Below, piece after piece: positions 13,040 through 39,900 of a stretch of DNA of 64,000 nt (within the stretch, counting starts at the first letter, position 1; each line of letters starts with the position of its first letter). Source of the stretch: Misgurnus anguillicaudatus (Eukaryota; Chordata; Actinopteri; Cypriniformes; Cobitidae); assembly GCF_027580225.2 (NCBI RefSeq), contig NC_073361.2:33777501-33841500 (forward strand), read 5' to 3'. The translations under genes were made by a program, and so were the position numbers. The notes beneath the pieces were generated by a model that saw only the letters and a program-made list of their open reading frames with translations, did no database searches and was not told the origin of the DNA.

Positions 13040-13480
13040 CTCTTCATAACCCATCCCAGTCAGTCATGAACACACGCACACACCCGGAGCAGTGGGCAGC
13101 TATCCCAACACCCGGCGAGCATTTAGGGTTAAAGCAACACTATGTAGTTTTTTTACCTTTAAATAATGTCTCTAAAATTATTTCAGTGATAGAACTACTT
13201 TTAACTGGACAAATTGTACTGTTGTTGCAACCTGAGCAGCCTCCTAGCTGCTACGAGCACACCCTGAAAGTGGCGGTGGAGGGTAGAGCACACAGCCCCG
13301 CCCCTCCCCCTGCCTGCAGAAGAGTGTCTGATACCAGCACTATTGTGCTTTTCAACCACATGGGGGAGCTGTAAGCCATTTTTACATGGACACTACATAG
13401 TGTTGCTTTAAGATGCCTTACTCAAGGGCACCACAGTCACAACCCACTGGCCGTGAGATTACAAGCCCAACTCTCTTGAC
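13040..13480 (+). repeat. SINE-like repeat split by a TTAA element
   Basis: The left half ends GGCGAGCATTTAGGG and the right half begins GATGCCTTACTCAAGGGCAC, then CCACTGGCCGTGAGATTACA. Put together they follow a phrase common in fish dispersed repeats. The 13129-13411 element separates the halves at a TTAA. The 102-codon plus-strand frame at 13066-13374 crosses both repeats and is not a gene. Confidence 0.55.
13129..13411. mobile_element. TTAA-flanked non-autonomous DNA transposon
   Basis: Begins TTAAAGCAACACTATGTAGT and ends with its reverse complement, ACTACATAGTGTTGCTTTAA. The flanking TTAA fits a target-site duplication as used by piggyBac-type elements; the superfamily is an inference. 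A second member, with similar ends and middle, sits at 16948-17271. Confidence 0.85.
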
Positions 13481-14482
13481 TTTTAATACAGTGATATATT
13501 TAAAGCACATGTTAGTTCATATTCATTGTGTCTCAAAATGGCACAGATAAGTACACTTTGATAATCTTTAAAACATTATAAATACTAAAAAGTTTTTTTG
13601 TATATTACAAAATTTAGTTTGCGAAACTAGATCACTTTAAATGAGAGTGCACTACTTTTTACCTGGGTATAGATGTCAAAGTTATTTAAAAACCAGCTGC
13701 TCAACATTACTGCATCAGTAAGTGAGATTTATTCAACTTAAATGAAGAAAAAGTGTGAAATATGGACAACTAGCGCAGTCGTGTACAAACCCAACATCAC
13801 TTCATCTCTCTGTCATCAATGGTTTGAAGAATACTTGATCACAGAGCAGAAACTCAATGCATCCCTTTGTGAAGATCACGCAGAGGAACATTAGATATAA
13901 TATTCATCTTCTAAAGGTCTCAGCTTTGACGTTTGAAGTTATTCATGAGGGTTATGGATGTATTAGAAACTCATTTGAAATATCTGTGTCCCTCACCACT
14001 GGCCTTCTAGCAAAGTCAAAGCCCTAAAGATGGGATTGTACTACAGTATATAAGCTATAGTAAAATCACAACCAAACACCAGAGGATATACAGTATAGCC
14101 TACTGTAAACATACCAGCAGACCATAAACTTTTATGTAATCAGAAGAGTTAAAAGGCCACAGTGATGGTTTATAATGAATATATTTTAACCATCATTGCT
14201 TATTAAATGAAACATTTATGTATACTGTATACATGAAAACATAACATACTGTATATACAGACCTGTTATTATCAAACTGATCACAGATACTGCAGACATT
14301 AGTTAGAATTATTATTTATGGTCAAGGTGACAAACAGTAATGTACTGCACCATTACAAAGGACTAACCAGATCAATGTGGATGGCATGACTTTAATTTTT
14401 AAATAATTCATCTGTCAACACTGCCATCAATCACAGCCAATCAATACACATTCGCTGTCAACTCAAAATATCACTAAGATTA

Positions 14483-14488
14483 TTTATT
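14483..14488 (-). terminator. Possible poly(A) signal for xylb
   Basis: AATAAA on the minus strand, about 380 bases past the xylb stop codon. It is the nearest clear hexamer noticed; actual use is unproven. Confidence 0.4.
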
Positions 14489-14863
14489 AGATGACGTCCA
14501 TAATGCCCCTATTTGGGGTGGGAGTAAAAAAAATCTGGGACAGTATCTTTATCCACATTTATCCACAAATACACTTAAAAAAACTTTTGGGTTAAATAAA
14601 CCAGTCAGTCAGTGGCCGTGGGTGGGGCTTTATCAGTGTGACATCACATTAACAAGAGAATCAAAACAGCATGTCTAATGAGAACTCTTTGGTTTAATGA
14701 GGATTAAAAAATGAGTGAGTGGATTTTTTTCATTGTAGGGACACAAACATTTATGTCCAAAAGTGAATTTGGCATAATAGGTGCCCTTTAAGACACTGCG
14801 ATCATGTTGATTGTAAGTGATGTATATTAAAAAGTAAACGCATTCACACTTGATGTTTCTGAT

Positions 14864-31367
<16,504 letters not shown>

Positions 31368-32876
31368 CAAATATCAAACATCCCGCTGCCGAAAACTGCA
31401 TGCGCTACTGTAGCCGATCTCACTTCATGAATATTAAGTAGAACGTGATGACGCGAACATTTCGTGCGGTCACATGACTTAAATAATATTCATAGGATTG
31501 GTGCATTCGCCAGCTGTCCAGCACTCGCTTACCGCCATCAACCAATCACGACGGTCTTTTGAGGTACGTCGTTTAACTTAATGAATATTTATAGGCTTAT
31601 TTGACTTCATGCGGCGCCGCAAGAACCGACAGACGGATGACATCAAAGTACCGCGAGAGCGAGTGAAGAAATCATATGGAGCAGTCTGATTTCGACTGGC
31701 TCTCGCGGTATGGTGATGTCATCCGCCTGTCGGTTTTAAGTCAAACAAGCGCGTGATACAAACAGAGGCGTACATACGCGTAAACAAACAGTAACCAATA
31801 AAAACATGTTTTGGGAATCTTTCTGAACTTTCACCTGCGGCTCTTGTCATGTCAGCTGTTTAATTATTGTCATGTTTTTTAAACGTGTGTAAAACAGCTC
31901 AAAATTGTTATTTTAGCAAGTTTTTCGAAACAGGAACTGATGCATGTCTGAGACAATTCATGGAAGTAGCAGACTTGGGTGTGTGCACATGAAAACTACA
32001 TTACACACAAACATGTGCAACACTTTCACTTACTAAGTATATGCTTGAAATAAGCAGGTCTCTCGAAAATAATAAGTTTATATTCCTGGTTTTGTATTTT
32101 ATTGATCTTTATTTTCTACTGAGCCTATAAATATAAGACAAATACTGATCTCAGTTTGCATAATTATCAGCATCATATTAATATGATGCAATGAAGTGTA
32201 GACAGCATTTCCTGCCAGGATAAATCTAGCATTGCAAACAGTAAAGTAAAAAAAGGAAAAAATATCTGGAAGTGCAGTATATTTTTGCATTGTATAATGC
32301 ATTACTTTTTAATAATGGAAGCATTTAATTTAAACATTTAATCTAAAATGTGCAAATTCATACTTGGTCAATACAATAAAGTAAGCAGCATGCAGAATGA
32401 TTGAGTTTGTGAATATTCACCTCACCCACACCCACTGTGTCAACATTACTGTGTAAACATACTGACAGATATTCCAGCTATATGGGCTGAAGTCCCAAAG
32501 CTTTAGTCAATTTATAAACTATTTTAATTACTTTTCTTTAACTATTTATTATAATATAAGTCAACATTTGTAATATGAATATGTTTATTTTCTTTATAAA
32601 TACACAGATTTTTTGATCCACTCTTTGCAAAAAGTTGAATGCCTCATTGTTTGCATTTGTCACAACTCTCACTGGCAATGCCCACAAAACACATAGAGCA
32701 GCCACACGACTCTTTAGATGGGGAAATATCAAGCTTACGAACTGGTCATGCTTTAATAAAAGTACAGTGAAGTTGCGGTTATCAGAATGTTGTCAAGTTG
32801 TCATTGTACATGTCTGACAGGTGCAGATGTTAGGAGGGAGTTGAGGAACATTTTTGCAGGAGAAGACCAGAACAAC
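31368..32876. other. Divergent intergenic region between xylb and C9orf152-like
   Basis: Holds the xylb 5' flank (moderately CpG-containing, 31380-31600), a long palindrome at 31600-31745, then AT-rich sequence. A plausible acceptor, TACATGTCTGACAG|GTGCAG at 32820, begins the exon that contains the C9orf152-like start codon, so at least one untranslated exon of that gene should lie to its left; I could not place it. Confidence 0.5.
31600..31745. repeat. Long palindrome upstream of xylb
   Basis: CTTATTTGACTTCATGCGGC on the left pairs partly with TTTTAAGTCAAACAAG on the right, and ACCGACAGACGGATGACATC pairs with GATGTCATCCGCCTGTCGGT, then TACCGCGAGAGC with GCTCTCGCGGTA. The loop is about 35 bases. 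Such hairpins are usually foldback transposon remnants; this one is only 230 bases from the xylb start codon. Confidence 0.8.
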
Positions 32877-34183
32877 ATGGACATTAAGATGGACATCGCA
32901 TTTCTAAAAGAGCAATATGACTTCATTAAAGACAAACGGAGACGAGAATCTTGTGTGGTGTGTTTCAAGAAAGGTACAAAAAATGTCCTTTTAGTTTATC
33001 TTTTACCTTTCATATATTTGATTAAAGTACATTTAACATTTTCTTTAATTGCTTAATACATGTTATTGACAGGTTCATATTGTAATAATGATACTATTGT
33101 GGCATGTCATCAATTCAAGTCAATGTGTGTTTATGGAACAATGTTTGTGTACTGGATGTGAATAGTTTTGTAGCCAAGACAGACAAGTTTTGATGTACAA
33201 ATAATATTTACAAGTAAAACATTTTTTTGTTTTTGAAGCAATTCTCTTCAGCTTTCATATTGCATAAACTAGCAGATACGTCTACACAGAGCACTTTGAT
33301 TTCTATTTGACATGTACTTATAGATCTTATCTTTTTCAAAAGGGTTACAAACAAAAGACTCAACGCCTAGTAACACACTCTTTAAAAAATAAAGTTATAA
33401 TAAAAATGTTATTTATTGCACTGTGTGGTTCAATAAAGAGCCTTTCTGTTGCACACAATGTTGTGAAAATGTTTCTGCAGACTAATAAAGGTAAGAAAGA
33501 AACAGTTTTATTAAGAACCTTTAGTGAAAGGGATGGTCCTTTTATAAATCCCTTAATTTTATGGAGTACAAATGTATAAATGTAATTCACATTCATCTAC
33601 ACACTGCATGCTTTAAACAACAGTCACATCACACAAATGTATTGATGTTGTATGTATGTAGTAACTGATCTTTCGTTCTTTATTCACAGAAATAATCAAT
33701 CAAAAGATATATAACCAAAATCTGATGTCCCAGATCGAACAAATGTCATTATCAGACTCCGAAACCCAGTTTAACTTTATTAAGGGTTCTGATAGCGGCC
33801 TGTGGCGCACACACCTGGACATGCACCGCATAACTCACACATTCAATGTCACTGAACACGTCGATCACATGTCCGACTGCAGTGATGTCACAGATGATAC
33901 CACATCTACTGAAGAGTCCAGCACTGATTTAAGTGAAGATCTAACTGAAGACTCAGATGTCTGTGATAGAAACCAGCATCTCAATAACAGAATGTCAATC
34001 ACCAGCAGTGCCCTGACCTCCAGGAACACCTGCTCACCAGATGTTTTGTCCCGACAGCTGAGTTTTAGGAGCTATCGGTCATGTTCCTCATCTACAGGAT
34101 CACAATATTACCCCTTCCCACAGATGAAATGTTTAAAGAAATCTGAGACCGCCAGGAGACTTGGCCTGTACGCTTCATTTTAA
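32877..34183 (+). CDS. c9orf152: C9orf152-like protein of unknown function, two coding exons
   Basis: Exons 32877-32973 and 33690-34183 join AAGAAAG|AAATAATC in phase to 196 residues. The N-terminal block FLKEQYDFIKDKRRRES (about residues 9-25), the central LWRTHLDMH and the C-terminal YYPFPQ ... ARRLGLYASF match, in order, blocks I recall from human C9orf152 (FLRAQYEGLKRQQR, PWHTHLEMH, YYPFPQ ... ARNLGLYGSA). Between them lies a Ser/Thr/Asp-rich, probably disordered stretch. There is no signal peptide, membrane segment or known enzyme motif. The start is the first in-frame Met after an acceptor near 32820; an earlier ATG at 32827 is out of frame and stops after four codons. Function is not known to me and should not be inferred from position. 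Similarity is by memory, so orthology is likely but untested. Confidence 0.82.
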
Positions 34184-34243
34184 TGAGAAGACTCAAATGA
34201 AAATCTGTTTAGTGTATTAAAAATATGAGTTGACTGACATGGA

Positions 34244-34249
34244 AATAAA
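34244..34249 (+). terminator. Poly(A) signal of the C9orf152-like gene
   Basis: AATAAA 61 bases after the stop codon. Another AATAAA-type site lies near 34490. Confidence 0.6.
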
Positions 34250-34558
34250 GTACAGTATCTTATTGTTTTGTACCCGGATGTTGACAGATAAACTGTTGAC
34301 TGTGATTGAGTTATTTCAATGCATGCAGCCTACTTTTAATTTAGTCGTGTTTATTTTTTATTTGTAAAATTAATTTTATTTCCTTTTTCTGCTACTTTTT
34401 CTCCTTAGATTTTATTGTATTATTTTCTTTTAGTCATTTCTATTTCAAACACTTTGAATTACCTTAGTGAATTAAATGTACTTTATATAAATAAACTTTG
34501 CTTTGCCTTGAACTTTCTCTGCATGTTGCATGAATATCTTTTAACTGTCAATGTCATT

Positions 34559-34561
<3 letters not shown>

Positions 34562-34589
<28 letters not shown>
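34562..34589. repeat. (TA)n microsatellite
   Basis: Fourteen TA units, followed by a short direct duplication (AATCAGACCAACA twice). Confidence 0.95.
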
Positions 34590-34593
<4 letters not shown>

Positions 34594-34717
34594 ATCAGAC
34601 CAACAATCAGACCAACAAACTTTGACAAGCAAGAAATTATACTGTATTTTTTTTTTTTTTACAAATCTTAACAGTCAGCAAACTAAACTATTTTTTTTAC
34701 AATTTAATTTTAGTCAA

Positions 34718-36470
34718 CTGTCCCATATGGCAAAAAAAATATTTTAAATATATTCAAGATATACAAAAATGGCCAAAAATATACGTTCAAAAATATATTT
34801 TTTGTATATTTTGAAAAATATAATGCATATTAAAATTGCATTGGAAGAAAAATATGTTACAAACCCGTAAAAGATTCAAATGAAATATTTTCAACTGCAA
34901 AATAAATTTAGAATTTTATATTTAAGCAATATCGCTCGAGTAGGAGTGTGATATAGCTCTATATCATCACGGCTGTGATTAGGCCAGAGGCAATCACAGC
35001 CGTGATGATATAGAGCTATATCACACGACTCCGAGAGCGATATTGCTTTTATACAACAGTTCGACGGCACACGTTTGAAAAACGAAAACTAGAAAACAAC
35101 AACAGAGTTATTTTAAAAGCCTCTTTGTTTGAGAACTACTTCTTCCGCCACGGATTTGAGGGCGGCCAGAATGACAGGTAAAACTTTCGGCTGCTTTGAA
35201 GCTCATAACAACTCAATGGACGGAAAAGCCGTTTCTTTATATTACCGTTTCTTGGTCACAAAGTGTAGTTTTAAGATTAGTTCAGTCGAGAATGTATCTG
35301 TATTATATTTAAATCTGCAGTCGATTAGTAAAGATAGCGCCTGTTTGAACGTTTGCTTAGTGAGATTCGGTACAAATGAGAACCAAAGCACAGTGTTCAC
35401 TCGCCCCGCTGACCACCGCCCTCTCTGGGCTACATTTCTGAAAGAGATACCCTGGCTCTCATGTTGGCCTTGTTTGTTTATGATCGTCAAAATGAGATCA
35501 AATCAGCAGTTCTTGGTGTCATGATCAAACTTGTACTTGTTTTTTTATTCATATTTAGTGTCTTTTGTGTTGTTATTGTTTTGGCGCGAGGTAAAAGTTA
35601 ATAAAACTATACTTGTGTAACGTTACTATTGCTTTCTCATTTATTCTTAACGCGATACGAGCACTCGATTATTATTATTAAACTTTGTTCTTGTCAGTAC
35701 TATACAAAACTGTTTTTTTATAAGTGTCAGAGAGATGTTTTTTGCATGCTGCTTATAAATATACCAGTGGCGATATCTCATAACATGTTTTAATAGTCAC
35801 GTCACGATAAAGTAAATGATCAATGTCTACATTTAAAAGCTGCGGGGCTTACCTGCAGTTCCACGGTGTTTTCGCGTTCTGATAAAAGATATAGCTCCAG
35901 AAAAAAACAAGTGTTTATATTCCTCTTTCCAAGGGTTAATAATCCACACGATGTGACAAGACATTTCTCCCATTAACTGTAACGTAACATCCAAGAGCTC
36001 TGATCTTTGACGGAATAATACTTCTGATTGGGGATTCAGACTGATTTATGAGCTAGTAAACTAATGAGACACACACACACGGAGAGTGATTCAAAACAGG
36101 GCGTCTGTGTTTTTCCATTCAGAGATGAGCCTGCTTAGGACCTCCATTCACTAGGTGGCGGAATAATACGAAAGGTGAAGCGGCTACAGTGCCGTTATCA
36201 GTACAATATCGTATAGCTCTTAGCCAATCGGATTCGAGAACCAGAAAGAACTGTTGTATAATTGTATATATACATTTTATAAAAACTTTTTTGAGAAAAA
36301 TATATATTCTTGCAATATGGGTTGTAAAATTAGAAATGTTGCCCTGAAATACATTTTGAAATATATGTCAATATATGAACTAAATATATTTTCATATTCA
36401 AACATTTCTACAAAATGTATTTTGCATATATTTAAAACATACTTTGGCCAAAGAAATTAATGTATGTTGT
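34718..36470. repeat. AT-rich element split by an insertion
   Basis: The left part (34718-34925) and right part (36261-36470) together match, in order, the uninterrupted element at 45105-45640 read on the minus strand. Shared phrases include AAAAATGGCCAAAAATATA, ATATTTTCAACTGCAAAA, ATGGGTTGTAAA, GTTGCCCTGAAAT and TACAAAATGTATTT. The gap between the halves is filled by the 34926-36260 element. Confidence 0.8.
34926..36260. mobile_element. Inserted element with a perfect-looking 120-bp palindrome
   Basis: Opens with a hairpin (34926-35047): AGCAATATCGCTCGAGTAGG pairs with the TCCGAGAGCGATATTGCT end, and ATATAGCTCTATATCATCAC pairs with GTGATGATATAGAGCTATAT. Just inside, TATACAACAGTTC (35050) is matched by GAACTGTTGTATA at the far end (36249-36261). 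The interior has a 131-codon plus-strand frame (35129-35524) with no recognisable domain and a matching antisense frame; I regard both as non-coding. It is non-autonomous. Confidence 0.75.
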
Positions 36471-36662
36471 TGTATGGGCTTTAAGCTTTAGCTAAATGCT
36501 TTAAAATGCAATAACATCAAAGAAGTCATGCACAAATTGTATTGAACTAATAAAAAAGCGTTACTTTTGATATCATCTAATCATATATAAATTAAGTTTA
36601 ATTTTATTTACACGATTCAGCTCAATATAAAAGAGCTCTAGCGCCAGTTCAACAGAGCGCGT

Positions 36663-36735
36663 CACACGTCACGTCACGTCACGTCACATCACACACGTGA
36701 CCGGAAGAAGAAGAAAACGATAACAACATCACGTG
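36663..36735 (+). promoter_or_regulatory. nub1 promoter: CACGT array, E-boxes, ETS site
   Basis: Four tandem ACGTC/CACGT units at 36663-36688 are followed by CACGTG (36694-36699), CCGGAAG (36701-36707, ETS core) and a second CACGTG (36730-36735). A likely untranslated first exon follows and ends at AATAAA-free GATAAA|GTGAGT (36814), before the coding first exon. The motif clustering suggests a housekeeping-type promoter; factor binding is inferred. Confidence 0.55.
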
Positions 36736-36977
36736 GTGCGCATACGGATAAGGTTTGTTTACTGCCAACACAAGACTTTTACAGCAATGACATCTAAATA
36801 AAAAGATCGATAAAGTGAGTTTCTTTTACAGACAACCATCAGCTCAGAGCTCTTAACTTACATGTCCAGTTTTATACTGAATATATTCTCTCTGTTTAGG
36901 GGGTTTCCATTAACAATCTCTGCTTTCACTTTCACTGCTGTAATATCTGTTCTTTCATTCTTTCAGTGTTTTAAAGG

Positions 36978-39900
36978 ATGGACGAACACATTCAGGCTCG
37001 CTTGATCTCTCAGCTCAGAGATGATAACATCCGTCTGTGGCTCGAGCCCTACACCACTGACCATCAGCACATACAGGTCACTTACTGGTGTTACTGGTGT
37101 GGACACATCTCACCAGTATGAGTATTCATTCATTATTGTATTTATCTGATGATGTGTTTAGGAACTGTCAGACAGATATGCTCCAGTCACAGGATTTGGG
37201 GTGGATGTTGTACGATCAGCTCTGGAGATGATTCAGTCTGATGCTGTGATGAAGGGTGAAGGGAATAAAGAATACAAAGAGACGTCTGTGGCCACGCTTG
37301 AGCTTCTACTCCCTAAAGAAGCTCAGATATCTGAACAAAACAAGGTAAACATCACAGCAGATTCAGGGTTTATGGTGCCCATTAACTGTTCAATATAGAG
37401 TTATTGTAAAGTCTCTCACTAAAATGTAATTACTTATCTCTTATACAACTTTATTAGTTTTGTCTTTAGTCTCTTTTATTTCTTAAAGGTGCCAAAGAAT
37501 GCATGTTAATAATCTGTTGAATTGTTCTCTGATATCTACATAGAAGGTATGTGTCTTTATTAAGTGTAAAAATGATCCAGAGTCAGTTTTACATGTCCAT
37601 ATACTACCCTAGGATTTGTCTTTAGAATGAAATGGTCTATTATTACCTCAATTAAAAGGGTCATGAATATTAAAGTTGAGCTCTACTCTGATTGGCTGTT
37701 TCTCAGAGCAGCTCCTTCAGTAGCTTTGTGTGTGTGTGTAACCTAGACATTCGCCAGACTTAAACATATGCCTAGATAGCCAGTTTTACATTCTGTGGCA
37801 CCTTTAAGCCCTTGGCAGTCAGTTAATGTAGATTCTCTCAAGAATATAGTCAGGTCTCATCCTAAAGTTTTTTTTTGTAGAAATACATCAATCTTGAAAA
37901 GGTCAAAGAGTTTAGAAGTGTCATTATTATAGATAATAATGTGGTTCTGTGGCACAATATTATCACTTTTATGTTTACCTGTGATTCTCTTCTGATCCTC
38001 ATCTGTGTATCTGTAAAGAAGAAGAAAGCTCATTTAAAAACCAAACTGGACATCACGGCTCAAGAGCTGAAGAAACAGTGAGTGTAAATGTTGTTCACAT
38101 GAAACCTGAATGAAATCTGATGTTCAGATGATCTTACGCGATGTGTGTTTGTAATGAAGGATCAGTAAAGATTATGGATTACAGCACTTCAATCTCATTC
38201 TGAAGGGGAAAATATTGTCCCCAGGTACAGTATGACTAGAGTTTGATATTGACTTATCACATGATTATTTATGAGATGTGATTTATGCAGTCATCTATAC
38301 TCAGTAATGTATTTGTTACCTGCTGTGTGTTTCTGAAGAGAAAAGACTTGATGAGCAGAATGTGAAGAACAACAGTAAGATCATGGTGATATCTGTGTCA
38401 TCTGAGAACGAAAGGAACGTCATGCGTGAGGAAGAGAAGGAGAATCGCTCTGAAGATGAAGGAGTGCAGAGAACTCGAAGAGGATTCCAGATTCTGTCAG
38501 AAAGAGGTCAAACTTTAACATTAAATATACAGATCAGTGTTGGGTGGAACTAACTAGTTATATAGGAAATCCATTAAAAAAGTAAAGTAAGGGATTACTT
38601 AATCCTACCAATACTTAACAGCTACTTTACTAAGTTTTAATAAGCTGTAAATAGAAGTATATTGAGGCAAAAGTAGTTAATTTAAGTAGTTAAATTGGAC
38701 TGAAAATATTGTGACCAGAATAATTGGTGTACTTTTATGGTTTATACAAGTTGTTTCAAGACGATCTTTGTATCATTTACTAAACAGGATTTAGAAAGTA
38801 ATAAGTAATTAAATACTTTTTGGAGAGAGTCATTTTGTACAGTAATCTAATTAGATATTTAAAAATTAGTAACCAGTAATTAATTACTTTATTGAGTATC
38901 TTACCCAACACTGGTAAAGACACATTCACAGTCATTTACAGTCTGCTAAAGCACTGCTGAAACTGTGATATGATTTAGTTTGAGCATCTTTATAAGCTGT
39001 GCTCTTACATTAGTTTGTGTTTCATGAAGCTTCTTCATCCGTCTATAATGTTCAGATGGTTCAGAGGATCCGGCCACCACTCCGTTTCTGGAGATCGCCG
39101 ATCAGAAAGGAAATCCACTCCAGATTCCTGATATTGAGAGGAAGGTCATTCATGCATTCATTCATTTTAATCCTCATATTCTCAATGACTTGATGGAATA
39201 TATAGGGAATAATTAATGAGGGGCCGTTGAATTATGCAAAAGTGATGCACACCCAAGATGGTAATGAGGAATGGTGCGGAGGACCCAGCGAGTGTGCATT
39301 GTTTTCAGTAGTTCAGGGGACGAAGTCAATTGTTCCTTTTGTACCACACAGTTGCCACAGACATTAATCTGGTGCCTATTTTAAGACATTTAACAGGTCA
39401 AGTGTGTGTTTATTAAAAAATAATCAACATCCATGGGGCATTTCTCAACCAATCAGAATAAAGCATTCAACAGACCCGTGGTATAAGTAAGGAATAATTA
39501 ATAACGGGACATTAAATTATAAGAAAATAATGCACACCCAAGGTGGGAATGTGGCACAACCTTTTTGGCATTATTTTCTAATAATTCAAAGGACTGGAGT
39601 CAATTATTCCTCTTATACCACAGTTACCACAAACATTACTCTGGTGATTATTTTAAGTTATACCACAAGTCTGTTGAATGCTTTATTCTGATTGGTTGAG
39701 AAATGTTCCATGGGTGTTGATTATTTTTTAATAAACACACACTTGACATGTTAAATGTCTTAAAATAGGCACCAGATTAATGTTTGTGGTAATCGTGGTA
39801 TAAGAGGAATAATTGACTCCGGTCCTTTGAATTATTAGAATATAATGCACACCCGCTGGGTAACTCCACACCATTCCGCATTACCACCTTGGGTGTGCAT

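Noticed and set aside
34926..35047. Palindrome considered as a microRNA precursor
   Set aside because: The stem is too long and too perfect, has almost no loop and sits at the end of a transposon-like element.
35129..35524. 131-codon plus-strand frame
   Set aside because: Inside a non-autonomous palindromic element; an antisense frame of similar openness covers it, and no domain is visible.
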